Source: Actinoallomurus iriomotensis (lineage in GTDB: Bacteria; Actinomycetota; Actinomycetes; Streptosporangiales; Streptosporangiaceae). Taken from it: 64,000 nt of DNA. The translations under genes were made by a program, and so were the position numbers. The stretch covers positions 1,389,898 to 1,453,897 of the forward strand of contig NZ_BSTJ01000001.1 of the NCBI RefSeq assembly GCF_030269445.1, read 5' to 3'. The notes under the pieces were generated by a model. That model did no database searches, was not told the DNA's origin, and saw only the letters and a list, made by a program, of their open reading frames with translations. This document shows positions 35,036 to 43,116 of the stretch, one piece after another. How positions within the stretch are numbered: the first letter of the stretch is position 1; the number at the start of each line of letters is the position of its first letter.

Positions 35036-36364
35036 TCACGCGCGCATCCGGTCCACCAGACCGGTGTCGTAGTCGCCCGAGACGAACTCCGGGTTGTCCA
35101 GCAGCTCGGTGAAGAACGGCAGGTTGGTCTTGGGGCCCTCGACGCGGAACGCCGCGACCGCCTCCCGTGCCGTCGCGAGGGCCTGGGACCGGTCGGCGCC
35201 GTAGACGCACAGCTTGGCGAGGAGCGGGTCGTAGAACGGGGTGACCTTGTTGCCCGCCTGGTAGCCCGAGTCGACCCGGACGACGTCGCCGGACGGCTCC
35301 TCCCACACCGTGATGTCGCCGGGGCTGGGCAGGAACCGCTTGGGGTCCTCGGCGTAGACGCGGAACTCGATCGCGTGCCCGCGCGGCTCGACCTCGGTGA
35401 ACGTGACCGGCTCACCCGCCGCGACGAGGAGCTGCTGCTCGACCAGGTCGATGCCGGTGACCAGCTCGGTGACCGGGTGCTCGACCTGGAGCCGGGTGTT
35501 CATCTCGAGGAAGACGAACTCCTGTGCCGCCGGGTCGACCAGGCACTCGACCGTGCCGGCGCCGCGGTAGCCGACGGCCTCACCGGCGCGTACGGCCGCG
35601 GCGAGCATGCGGGAGCGCAGCTCGGGTCCGACGCCCGTGGACGGGGTCTCCTCCACGACCTTCTGGTGCCGCCGCTGCACGGAGCAGTCGCGTTCGCCGA
35701 GGGCCACGACCGTGCCGTCGGCGAGGCCGAGGATCTGGATCTCCACGTGCCGGGCGCGCTCGATGAAGCGTTCGAGCAGGATGTCGGGGTTGCCGAAGAA
35801 CCGTTCGGCGCGGGTGCGCGCCGTCTCGAAGGCCTTGCGCAGCTCGGCCTCGTCGTAGGCGACGCTCATGCCGATGCCACCGCCGCCGCCCGCCGCCTTC
35901 ACCATGACGGGGTAGCCGATGCCCGCGGCGACGGCCGCGTCGGCGTCGGGCACGGGCTCGCGGGTGCCGGCCGCGACCGGCACGCCCGCCTTCTCCATGA
36001 GGTTACGGGCGCTGATCTTGTCGCCCATGGCCGCGATCGCCTCTACGGGCGGGCCGATCCAGGTCAGGCCGTCGTCCGCGACACGGCGGGCGAACGCGGC
36101 GTTCTCGGCGAGGAAGCCGTAGCCGGGGTGGACGGCGCGGGCGTTGGTGCGCCGCGCGGCCTCCATCACCGCGTCGACGTCGAGATAGCTCTTGGCGGGC
36201 TGCGCCGGGCCGATCAACACCGCTTCGTCGGCCTCCGCGACGTACGGCAGGTCGGCATCGGCCTCGGAGTACACGGCGATCGCCTTCACCCCGAGCGCAC
36301 GCACGGTTCTGATCACCCGACGGGCGATCTCTCCGCGATTGGCCACCAACACCGACTCGAACAC
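35036..36364 (-). CDS. accC: Biotin carboxylase subunit of acyl-CoA carboxylase
   Basis: This 442-residue ATP-grasp biotin carboxylase begins FESVLVANRGEIARRVIRTVR. The ATP-binding glycine loop VMVKAAGGGGGIGMSVA, the RDCSVQRRHQKVVEE block, FLEMNTRLQVEHPVTELVTGIDLV with the catalytic Arg/Glu, and the C-terminal RVEGPKTNLPFF are all intact. It is followed by the BCCP gene. No fused BCCP or carboxyltransferase domain is present, so it is the stand-alone type. Confidence 0.95.
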   Translation of the reverse strand: MFESVLVANRGEIARRVIRTVRALGVKAIAVYSEADADLPYVAEADEAVLIGPAQPAKSYLDVDAVMEAARRTNARAVHPGYGFLAENAAFARRVADDGLTWIGPPVEAIAAMGDKISARNLMEKAGVPVAAGTREPVPDADAAVAAGIGYPVMVKAAGGGGGIGMSVAYDEAELRKAFETARTRAERFFGNPDILLERFIERARHVEIQILGLADGTVVALGERDCSVQRRHQKVVEETPSTGVGPELRSRMLAAAVRAGEAVGYRGAGTVECLVDPAAQEFVFLEMNTRLQVEHPVTELVTGIDLVEQQLLVAAGEPVTFTEVEPRGHAIEFRVYAEDPKRFLPSPGDITVWEEPSGDVVRVDSGYQAGNKVTPFYDPLLAKLCVYGADRSQALATAREAVAAFRVEGPKTNLPFFTELLDNPEFVSGDYDTGLVDRMRA

Positions 36365-36456
36365 CGGTCCTCCTCAATTCGTCAGCCCAGGAAGAATAAC
36401 CACGCACGCGTCGGCGGAGCGCGATGCTCGCCGACAAAAACCCGAGTGCCGCCTTG

Positions 36457-37722
36457 TCAGCGCATACGGTCGACAACGTGTCCGAGCGCCTCGACCACGG
36501 TCGGGTCGTACTCCGCGGCCGAATCACCCCGCAGGCGTTCGAGCACGGCCGCCGACCGGTCACGGTCGGACGACGCCCCGACAAGATCATCGTAGGCGTT
36601 CGCGACCTTGATGACGCGGCTCGCCAGTGGTGGGGCGGATCCCTCCACCGCGCGGTACGGCTCGGACTGGCGTCGGACGATCTCCGCGACCTCGTTCAGG
36701 ACGCCGGTCTCGGTGATCACGTTGGCGCCCAGCCCGGCGATGCGCCGCTGCTCACTGGGCGAGGCCAGGACGGTCGCGCCGCCCGGGATCGGATCGCGCA
36801 GCGACAGCTGGCCGATGTCGTGCATGAGCGCGGCGTACTCCAACTCGAGCAGCGCCTCCTCGTTCATACCCAGCTCACGTCCCATCTGCACGGCGAGCTC
36901 GCTCACCCGGCGGGAGTGCCCGGCCTCGACGTACCCGCCGACCTCGGTCACCTGGGACAGGGCGCGGACGGTCTGCAGGTAGGTGGCCCGGATGCCGGCG
37001 AAGCGCCGGAACGCGATCTGGGTCACCAGGATCGGGGCGCTGAACACCAGCAGCGCCACCGGGCCCATGACGAACGTGCTCACCGCGATCAGGATGCCCG
37101 TGGCGCCCGAGGCGGCGCAGAGCGGCACCTTGGCCCGCACCTCGTCGCCGAGCGCGATGGCGAACCGCGTGCGCACCACCTCGGCGCGGATGGTCGCCGC
37201 GGCCACCCACTCGGCGGCGCAGGAGAGCATGACCGTGAGCACCATCACCGTGATGAGCAACGGCCAGTGATGCTGCAGCGACGAACTCCCGATCGGGCGG
37301 AAGACGAAGGCCACCAGGGCCGGGCTCAGGACGCGCCGGGCCATCGCGTCGAGCGCCGGGATCCGGCCGACCGCGATGTGCGGCAGCGCGCCGATGAGCG
37401 TGCCGCAGGCCGTCACCGTGACCGCCTGGAACGCCGAGTGCGTGGCCGGTTCGCTGCCCACGCGCAGCAGCAGGGCGTAGCCGAGGGAGCCCGCGCTCGC
37501 GATCGGGGCGACCTCGCGGCTGCCCGGCATGATCATGCGAAGCAGCTCGCCGACCGCGATGAGCGCGCCGAACAGGATCGCCGTACGGGAGTCCTCCAGG
37601 CCCACCGCACCGACCTGGGTGACGGAGGCGATGATCAGCATCCCGGCCACCGCGATCAGGAGCAGCTGGGCGGAGTCCAGCGACTGCCACGCCGGACGCG
37701 GACGTCCGGCCTGCGCGGTCAT
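36457..37722 (-). CDS. Membrane HD-domain protein, degenerate HD-GYP
   Basis: This 421-residue protein has an N-terminal block of several transmembrane helices (about 20-180), a second short hydrophobic pair near 190-230, and a cytoplasmic HD domain (about 255-410). The HD doublet survives (YAALMHDIGQLSL), but the Lys after HDIG is Gln and the second metal-ligand HHE..DGxGYP segment reads RRQSEPYRAVEG, so the fold is HD-GYP-like with probable loss of phosphodiesterase activity. The ATG at 37722 overlaps the last micro-ORF by ATGA and follows AAGGAGG. An intact HD-GYP paralogue lies upstream. Confidence 0.85.
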   Translation of the reverse strand: MTAQAGRPRPAWQSLDSAQLLLIAVAGMLIIASVTQVGAVGLEDSRTAILFGALIAVGELLRMIMPGSREVAPIASAGSLGYALLLRVGSEPATHSAFQAVTVTACGTLIGALPHIAVGRIPALDAMARRVLSPALVAFVFRPIGSSSLQHHWPLLITVMVLTVMLSCAAEWVAAATIRAEVVRTRFAIALGDEVRAKVPLCAASGATGILIAVSTFVMGPVALLVFSAPILVTQIAFRRFAGIRATYLQTVRALSQVTEVGGYVEAGHSRRVSELAVQMGRELGMNEEALLELEYAALMHDIGQLSLRDPIPGGATVLASPSEQRRIAGLGANVITETGVLNEVAEIVRRQSEPYRAVEGSAPPLASRVIKVANAYDDLVGASSDRDRSAAVLERLRGDSAAEYDPTVVEALGHVVDRMR

Positions 37723-37790
37723 GAGCCCTCCTTCGTCGGGGGGTGTGACCACAGGGCCGTGTCTCCGATTCCCTCGCTCCGCTCGGTCAT
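37719..37790 (-). CDS. Micro-ORF 5 of tandem array, coupled to HD gene
   Basis: ATG start. The peptide begins MTERSEGIGDTALW and ends HPPTKEGS. That end matches the bioD-bioB micro-ORF more than units 1-4. The stop overlaps the ATG of the downstream HD gene (ATGA), and the KEG codons contain its AAGGAGG. Confidence 0.5.
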   Translation of the reverse strand: MTERSEGIGDTALWSHPPTKEGS

Positions 37791-37858
37791 GAGCCCTCCT
37801 CCGCCGGAAGGAGTGACCACAGGGCCGTGTCTCCGATTCCCACGCTCCGCTCGGTCAC
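37787..37858 (-). CDS. Micro-ORF 4 of tandem array
   Basis: The peptide begins MTERSVGIGDTALW and ends PAEEGS. The stop overlaps the ATG of unit 5 as ATGA. Confidence 0.5.
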   Translation of the reverse strand: MTERSVGIGDTALWSLLPAEEGS

Positions 37859-37926
37859 GAGCCCTCCTCCGCCGGAAGGAGCGACCACAGGACCGCGTCT
37901 CCGATTCCCACGCTCCGCTCGGTCAC
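37855..37926 (-). CDS. Micro-ORF 3 of tandem array
   Basis: The encoded peptide is identical to unit 2. GTGA overlaps lie at both ends, with the same GGAGGAGGGCTC ribosome site. Confidence 0.5.
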   Translation of the reverse strand: MTERSVGIGDAVLWSLLPAEEGS

Positions 37927-37994
37927 GAGCCCTCCTCCGCCGGAAGGAGCGACCACAGGACCGCGTCTCCGATTCCCACGCTCCGCTCGGTCAC
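37923..37994 (-). CDS. Micro-ORF 2 of tandem array
   Basis: The peptide begins MTERSVGIGDAVLW and ends PAEEGS. The start overlaps the stop of unit 1 and the stop overlaps the start of unit 3 (GTGA at both ends). Confidence 0.5.
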   Translation of the reverse strand: MTERSVGIGDAVLWSLLPAEEGS

Positions 37995-38062
37995 GAGCCC
38001 TCCTCCGCCGGAAGGAGCGACCACAGGACCGCGTCTTTACTTCCCTCGCTTCGCTCGGTCAC
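37991..38062 (-). CDS. Micro-ORF 1 of tandem array
   Basis: GTG 38062 lies 13 bp after the HD-GYP stop, behind GGAGG. The 23-residue peptide begins MTERSEGSKDAVLW and ends PAEEGS. The stop overlaps micro-ORF 2 by GTGA. Confidence 0.5.
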   Translation of the reverse strand: MTERSEGSKDAVLWSLLPAEEGS

Positions 38063-38075
38063 GGACGTCCTCCGG

Positions 38076-39428
38076 TCACCGGACGCCCTCGCCGGCTACG
38101 CGCAGGGGCGCGCTGGGGTCGTCGTGGTCCTGCTGGGTGGTCTCGTCGCCCTCCTCCGGCGGCGGGACCGGGTCGGGCTGGGTCCATCCGTGGCGTTCGA
38201 TGGCGGCGATGAACGCCTCGACCAGTTCGGGGTCGAAGTGGCTGCCGGCCGAGCGCCGCAGCTCGGCGATGCCCTCCTCGATGGAGCGGGCGGGGCGGTA
38301 GGAGCGAGTGGAGGTCATCGAGTCGAACGCGTCGGCCACCGAGATGACCCGGGCGAACTCGGGGATCTCCGCGCCGGCCAGGCCCATGGGGTAGCCCTTG
38401 CCGTCCATCCGCTCGTGGTGGTGCATGATGCCGGCGAGCGCCTCGTCGAGGAAGCCGATCTCCCGCACGATCTCCAGGCCGCGCATCGGGTGCAGCTGGA
38501 TCGCGGCGAACTCCTCCTCGGTCAGGTCGCCGGCCTTCTGCAGCACCTTGGTCGGCACGCCGAGCTTGCCGACGTCGTGGAGCATCCCGGCGTAGCGGAT
38601 CGCGCCGACCCGCTCGGGCCGCATCCCGATCGCCTGGGCGATCATGCCCGAGCCGCGGGAGACCCGCTCGCTGTGACCGCGCGTGTAGTAGTCCTTGGTC
38701 TCCACCGCCTGGCAGAGCGCCGCGATCGTCGCGGCGTGGGCCTGCTGCTGGTCGCTGGTCTGCTGGAACGCCCACCGGGCCAGCAGCATCGGCATCAGGA
38801 CCAGCACGGCGGAGAACGGCCCGATGAGCCCCCACGGCGCCGCGATGAGCAGCCCGAACATGCCGTACGACAGCTGGCCGGCGGCGAGGTTGCCGATGGG
38901 CCGCCAGCGGAACCCCCACAGGGGCGCCGTCTTTGTCAGCACGAGGACGACGCCGATCAGCGCGAGGTTGACCGCGACGTAGGTGACGACGGCGGCGAGG
39001 TAGGGCGCGATGATGTCCGGGAACGAGCCGTTGGTGGGCTTGCCGGTCGTGCCGCCGGCCGCGCTGTACACGACGCCGGCGAGGTAGCCCGACAGGGCGA
39101 ACTGGGCCCCGTTGAACAACCGCTTCACGATGCCCATGTCGCGCCGCCAGGCGACGATCGCCGACGCGCCGACGATCGCGGCGCCCGCCGGCCCGAGCAG
39201 CACGACCGAGGCCAGGCCCGCCGAGTAGCTCAGCGACACCCGGGCGTTCTCGCTGTTGAGCAGCGCCGGCGCCGACTCGCAGATCACCGACAGGAGTGCG
39301 AGGACGGCGAGTGTGGTCCAGTCGATGCCGTCGAGGGACGAGAGGCCGATGGACGAGGCCGCGAGCACGACGACCGTGCAGACGTACGCCCATGCGGCGA
39401 GGGGTAGTCCACGCAATGCCGCCCCCAC
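38076..39428 (-). CDS. Membrane-anchored HD-GYP domain protein
   Basis: This 450-residue protein has about seven N-terminal membrane helices (about 10-225, MASE-like sensor) and a cytoplasmic HD-GYP phosphodiesterase domain (about 230-420). Motifs intact: CQAVETKDYYTRGHSERVS, AGMLHDVGKLGVP, HHERMDGKGYPMGLAG and VADAFDSMTSTRSYRPA. It is a probable cyclic-di-nucleotide phosphodiesterase or related hydrolase. Pro/Glu-rich tail. GTG 39428 has no clear ribosome site; a TTG four codons on is possible. It is the first gene of the pair joined by the micro-ORF array. Confidence 0.9.
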   Translation of the reverse strand: MGAALRGLPLAAWAYVCTVVVLAASSIGLSSLDGIDWTTLAVLALLSVICESAPALLNSENARVSLSYSAGLASVVLLGPAGAAIVGASAIVAWRRDMGIVKRLFNGAQFALSGYLAGVVYSAAGGTTGKPTNGSFPDIIAPYLAAVVTYVAVNLALIGVVLVLTKTAPLWGFRWRPIGNLAAGQLSYGMFGLLIAAPWGLIGPFSAVLVLMPMLLARWAFQQTSDQQQAHAATIAALCQAVETKDYYTRGHSERVSRGSGMIAQAIGMRPERVGAIRYAGMLHDVGKLGVPTKVLQKAGDLTEEEFAAIQLHPMRGLEIVREIGFLDEALAGIMHHHERMDGKGYPMGLAGAEIPEFARVISVADAFDSMTSTRSYRPARSIEEGIAELRRSAGSHFDPELVEAFIAAIERHGWTQPDPVPPPEEGDETTQQDHDDPSAPLRVAGEGVR

Positions 39429-39668
39429 AGGTTACGGGCTAATTCCAGGACACGCCTTGACGCACTTTCCTCCGCCTCCCCGTCGGGCTCCGGCTCTGGG
39501 AGCCCTTCATCCCTGACTCACCGCCCGCCCTCGGATCGACGCCGGAAGAATCGGTGGTAAGCCTAACCCGACTGCCCCGGCTGACGCAGACGCGCGGGGG
39601 AAAGGTGAGCAAAGCGTGAATGAATCGTCACCTACGGTCGGCGGCGCGCCCGCGAACTGCAAAGTCGG

Positions 39669-39935
39669 TCATTCGACGAGGTTGGCGCGAACCTCTTCAA
39701 TTCGCCCAAGCACCTTCGCCCGTAGGTCCTGCGGCACCGGGTCGCAGCCACAGCTCTTGTGCACGAGCTTCTTGACCGACTCTTCCAGGCCGTACTCCCG
39801 CAGGCAGGGACCGCACTCGTCGAGGTGCTGCCGGATGTCGGAGCATCCGTGCTCGTCCAGCTCGCCGTCGAGGTAGGAGTAGATACGGGCGAGGACCTCC
39901 GTGCAGGGGGTCTCGTGAGGCTTTCCGCAGCTCAT
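39669..39935 (-). CDS. rsrA: Thiol-responsive zinc anti-sigma factor RsrA
   Basis: This 88-residue ZAS-type anti-sigma factor binds SigR and releases it when its thiols oxidise. Cys11, His37, Cys41 and Cys44 (HLDECGPCL) are exactly the zinc and disulfide residues known in S. coelicolor RsrA; Cys3, Cys31, Cys62 and Cys64 are also present. It sits just after sigR on the same strand. Regulated with sigR from the SigR-dependent promoter upstream. Confidence 0.94.
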   Translation of the reverse strand: MSCGKPHETPCTEVLARIYSYLDGELDEHGCSDIRQHLDECGPCLREYGLEESVKKLVHKSCGCDPVPQDLRAKVLGRIEEVRANLVE

Positions 39936-39972
39936 TTCGCCACCTCACCGGGGTGCGCGAGGGTCCGGCCGC

Positions 39973-40704
39973 TCATACGGAGTCCTCCTTGCGCCCGGAC
40001 CCGTTCGCGCGGGCCAGCCCGCGCTCACGCGCGTAGTCTTCGAGCATCGACCTCAGCTGCCGCCGTCCACGGTGCAGCCGGGACATCACGGTACCGATAG
40101 GAGTGCCCATGATGTCGGCGATCTCCTTGTACGCGAAGCCTTCGACGTCCGCGAAGTAGACCGCCATCCGAAAGTCCTCGGGCAGCGCCTGCAGTGCCCG
40201 CTTCACGTCGGAGTCGGGAAGATGCTCCAGGGCCTCCGACTCGGCGGACTTCAGGCCGGTCGAGCTGTGCGACTCGGCGCGCGCCAACTGCCAGTCCTCG
40301 ATCTCCTCCGACGCCGACTGCTTCGGCTCCCGCTGCTTCTTGCGGTAGGAGTTGATAAAGGTGTTGGTGAGGATCCGGTAAAGCCAGGCCTTGAGGTTGG
40401 TGCCCTCCTGGAACTGGTGGAAGGACCCGAACGCCTTGGCGAACGTCTCCTGCACCAGGTCCTCCGCGTCCGCGGGGTTGCGCGTCATGCGCAGCGCGGC
40501 GGAATACAGCTGGTCGAGAAACGGAAGCACGTCGCGCTCGAAGCGCCGACTGCGTTGCTCCAGAGTCTCCACTGCCTCGGGTACCTGACCCACCCCCTCC
40601 GTCGCGCGGGTGCCGGCCTCTGGACCAGCACCGAAACCATACGCTCCAGACGATAGCGGGTGCACCACCGACGCATCGCGTCGGTCCGCCAGCAAGACGG
40701 CCAT
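39973..40704 (-). CDS. sigR: ECF sigma factor SigR (disulfide-stress)
   Basis: This 243-residue ECF sigma factor is held by RsrA and activated by thiol oxidation. Region 2 reads [20 protein letters not shown], then [20 protein letters not shown], and region 4 [38 protein letters not shown] 40704 follows GAGGTG and lies downstream of a SigR-type promoter. It gives an N-terminal extension of about 45 residues, like the unstable SigR' isoform of S. coelicolor; a shorter SigR could start at GTG 40593 or 40572. The frame open further upstream to 40896 crosses the promoter. Confidence 0.92.
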   Translation of the reverse strand: MAVLLADRRDASVVHPLSSGAYGFGAGPEAGTRATEGVGQVPEAVETLEQRSRRFERDVLPFLDQLYSAALRMTRNPADAEDLVQETFAKAFGSFHQFQEGTNLKAWLYRILTNTFINSYRKKQREPKQSASEEIEDWQLARAESHSSTGLKSAESEALEHLPDSDVKRALQALPEDFRMAVYFADVEGFAYKEIADIMGTPIGTVMSRLHRGRRQLRSMLEDYARERGLARANGSGRKEDSV

Positions 40705-40750
40705 CATCACCTCGAACTTTCGCAGGCCAGTGTCCGTTATGACGCTGTGC

Positions 40751-40777
40751 AACGCGCCACGCGCCCACGGGATTCCC
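40751..40777 (-). promoter_or_regulatory. SigR-dependent promoter (autoregulation)
   Basis: On the minus strand GGGAAT (40772-40777), 18 bases and GTT (40751-40753) match the SigR consensus GGAAT-N18-GTT exactly. It lies 47 bp upstream of the sigR start used here, so sigR-rsrA is autoactivated as in Streptomyces. Confidence 0.8.
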
Positions 40778-40851
40778 AGGAGCGGGGGAATGCTCCGGCA
40801 CACCGGCATGAAGTGTGAGCTCGTACCGCCAACAGGGAAGGATTGGGAGAA

Positions 40852-41631
40852 ATGCATCCCCGAGGAGCCGCCGTGCTGTCCATTCCGGCGAAGCATCCCG
40901 CGGTCGGCGAGTCCGAGTCGCTCGCGAGCTACTGGACGTTCTACTGGGCCGTGGCGGCCGCGCAGCTGTCCCGGTGGCTGCCCCGCCGGCCGTCACGGGT
41001 GCTCGACCTGTCCGGGCCCCAGACCCGCTACGCCGACCAGGTGGCGCACGCGGGTCACACCGTGGTCGAGGTCCGCGACGCTCCTCGCGGCACGCCACAG
41101 CCCCGGCTCACCCGCACGATCGTCGGAGAGGCGTCCTCGCTCGGGTTCCTCTCCCCCGGTTCGTTCGACGCCGTCGTGGCCGAGGGACGCATGCTGTCGC
41201 GCCACCTGGTCACCGAGAACGTCGTCGCGGAGATCGCCCGCGTGCTGCGCCCCGGCGGCCGGGTGCTGCTGAGCGTGGACTCCCTCGTCCTGGGCATGGC
41301 CATCCTGGCGGAGCAGAACTACTGGGCCCACCTGTCGGACGTGCCGCGCTCGGAGGTCATGCTGGTGCCCTGGCCGGACGGCACGATCACCCGGTGCTTC
41401 GGCGTCGAGCAGCTACGCGACCTGCTCACCGAGTGCGACCTGGAGGTCGAGTGGATCCGGCCGCGCACGGCCCTGTCGCCGTCGACCGTGGAGCACGTGC
41501 TGAAGACCAGCCCCGAGTCGCTCCCCCGTCTCGTACGGGCGGAGCTGACCGCGCCCCAGGCCGACGAACCGGTCGGCATCCACCTCGTCGCCAGCGCGAT
41601 CAAGAAGGCCGGCCGGCGTCCGTCTCCCTAG
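40852..41631 (+). CDS. Class I SAM-dependent methyltransferase
   Basis: This 259-residue methyltransferase has a Rossmann core with [18 protein letters not shown] (motif I, atypical), [15 protein letters not shown], and [23 protein letters not shown] 40852 is preferred with AGGGAAGG upstream. It is divergent from sigR and ends overlapping the DksA-like gene by 4 bp. The methyl acceptor is unknown. Confidence 0.82.
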   Translation: MHPRGAAVLSIPAKHPAVGESESLASYWTFYWAVAAAQLSRWLPRRPSRVLDLSGPQTRYADQVAHAGHTVVEVRDAPRGTPQPRLTRTIVGEASSLGFLSPGSFDAVVAEGRMLSRHLVTENVVAEIARVLRPGGRVLLSVDSLVLGMAILAEQNYWAHLSDVPRSEVMLVPWPDGTITRCFGVEQLRDLLTECDLEVEWIRPRTALSPSTVEHVLKTSPESLPRLVRAELTAPQADEPVGIHLVASAIKKAGRRPSP

Positions 41632-41960
41632 CGGCGGAGCCGGGCGTGCTTTCCCTGGCAGGCGACGCAGCGGGACGCCTCGGGACGGGCCTCCAGACGG
41701 CCTTCGGAGATCTGCAGGCCGCAGTCCACGCATTTGCCGTACGTGCCCTCGTGGGCGCGGGCGAGCGCCGCGAGCACCTCGGCACGCTGGCGGCGCAACG
41801 CCGCGAGGGCGGCGTCGACCCGGTCGGTGTCCGACAGGCTGGCGCCCGCGTCGGCCGTGTGGTGTTCGGCCTCCGGGTGCTCCCCCTGCACGGCCGTGAT
41901 CGACCGTTCGAGGTCGGCGAGCATCTCATCGAGGCGCTTGCGCGCGGTGTCCAGAGCCAT
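41628..41960 (-). CDS. DksA/TraR C4 zinc-finger protein
   Basis: This 110-residue protein has an N-terminal coiled-coil helix pair (DTARKRLDEMLADLERS, then VDAALAALRRQRAEVLAALARA) and a C-terminal four-Cys finger (CVDCGLQIS...RCVACQ). It resembles actinobacterial DksA/TraR-like proteins of the RNA-polymerase secondary-channel type. ATG 41960 follows GGAGGTG. Its effect on transcription is unproven. Confidence 0.9.
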   Translation of the reverse strand: MALDTARKRLDEMLADLERSITAVQGEHPEAEHHTADAGASLSDTDRVDAALAALRRQRAEVLAALARAHEGTYGKCVDCGLQISEGRLEARPEASRCVACQGKHARLRR

Positions 41961-41979
41961 GCGCACCTCCGACACGTGG

Positions 41980-43038
41980 TCAGAAGAGAGTGAGGGGAGA
42001 TACTGAAGAAGTACCCATTCGGGGCAGCGGTCTGACCAGTTCCGGGCCGTTATTTGCCACCTTGTTCACGGCGGTGGACACCGGGTACGACTCGAGTCGC
42101 CCCTCCGCGGCCGGGACGAGCAGCGACCGGACCTCGTCGGGGTCGGTCAGCGCCGGGTCCAGCCACGCGTCGAACCGGTCCGGCTCCACCAGCATCGGCA
42201 TCCGGTCGTGGATGCGGCCCAGGTCGTCGGTCGCCTCGGTGGTCAGGATCGTGCAGCTGAGCAGCCGCCCGCCGGGGGCGTCCGGTGACCGCCACACCGC
42301 GTACAGCCCGGCCATCACCAGGATGCCCCCGTCGGCGGGGCGGATGAAGTGCGGCTGCTTGACGCCGTCACCGGTCACCTGCCACTCGTAGTAGCCGTCG
42401 GCCGGGACGACGCAGCGGTGCAGCGCGAACGACCGCCGGAACGCGGGCTTCTCGTGCGCGGTCTCGACCCGGGCGTTGATCATCCGGGCACCGATCGAGA
42501 CGTCCTTGGCCCAGAACGGCACCAGCCCCCAGCGCGCGATGTGCAACTCACGCAGGTCACGCCCGGCCGGTTCCTCACCTTCGGTCGCACCGACCGCCCG
42601 GCCACCGCCGGCGTACTCGGGACTCGTCCGCCCCTCACTCGCCCGGCGCGCGGATCGCTCGTCGTCCCGTACTCCGCTCCCCGCGTAGCCCCCACTCGCG
42701 CCGGCCGGTCGCGTCCGCTCCCCACTCACTCCGCTCGCCGCGGCGGTGCCGCCCGCGTTCGGTGGTCGCGTCCACTCGTCGCTCATTCCGCTCGCCGCGT
42801 CGCTCGGGCCCGCATTCGCTGGTCGCGTCCGCTCCTCACCCGCTCCGCGGACGGCTCGTGCCTCACCGCCCACTCCACTCGCCGCGTCGCTGCCGCTTCG
42901 GCGGGTCAGGATCACCGGCACCGGCTTGGTCGGGGCGACGTTGTAGTCCGGTTCGAGATCGTCCGCCTCGTCACCGTCGACGCCGAAGAAGTCGACGAGC
43001 TCCTGGCGCCCCCGCGTGGACGCGTACCGACCGCACAT
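41980..43038 (-). CDS. SRAP (YedK/HMCES-type) peptidase with in-frame repeat insertion
   Basis: This 352-residue SOS-response-associated-peptidase-family protein crosslinks abasic sites through its N-terminal Cys. Active-site residues: Cys2 in MCGRYAS, Asn188 and Glu192 in ARMINARVET, His277 in IHDRMPMLV. Conserved NVAPT and RWGLVPFWAKD flank an abnormal 108-residue insertion (48-155) of tandem SG-ERTRPAN-AG-like repeats. The usual linker here is about 15 residues. Without it the length would be the normal 240-250. The insertion keeps the frame and the catalytic residues are intact. Confidence 0.9.
   Translation of the reverse strand: MCGRYASTRGRQELVDFFGVDGDEADDLEPDYNVAPTKPVPVILTRRSGSDAASGVGGEARAVRGAGEERTRPANAGPSDAASGMSDEWTRPPNAGGTAAASGVSGERTRPAGASGGYAGSGVRDDERSARRASEGRTSPEYAGGGRAVGATEGEEPAGRDLRELHIARWGLVPFWAKDVSIGARMINARVETAHEKPAFRRSFALHRCVVPADGYYEWQVTGDGVKQPHFIRPADGGILVMAGLYAVWRSPDAPGGRLLSCTILTTEATDDLGRIHDRMPMLVEPDRFDAWLDPALTDPDEVRSLLVPAAEGRLESYPVSTAVNKVANNGPELVRPLPRMGTSSVSPLTLF
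42574..42897 (-). repeat. Repeat cluster inserted in SRAP coding sequence
   Basis: About five degenerate units, each with a core GGTCGCGTCC..TC.CTCACTCCGCTCGCCGC on the plus strand (motif broken here), repeat through this segment. The part 42814-42895 matches the intergenic repeat at 452-535. In the protein it encodes Gly/Ala/Arg/Ser-rich low-complexity sequence with ERTRPAN and EWTRPPN variants. Confidence 0.75.
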
Positions 43039-43116
43039 CGCCCGGTGCTCTCCTCTCTCCCCGCTCCATCTCAGGAACCGCGCTTGACCGCGCCTTCGAT
43101 GGGCATGACCGGTGTT

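Larger units (their letters stand above)
37719..38062 (-). repeat. Five-unit tandem repeat (68 bp) of micro-ORFs
   Basis: The gap between two HD genes is filled by five tandem units of exactly 68 bp (minus-strand starts at 38062, 37994, 37926, 37858 and 37790). Each holds a GTG or ATG start, 23 codons and a TGA that overlaps the next start. The GGAGGAGGGCTC ribosome site at the 3' end of each unit serves the next. Units 2 and 3 are the most alike; units 1 and 5 diverge at their outer ends. Confidence 0.85.

Noticed and set aside
37719-38062. CRISPR array
   Set aside because: The units are contiguous 68-bp repeats with no unique spacers, and no cas genes are near.
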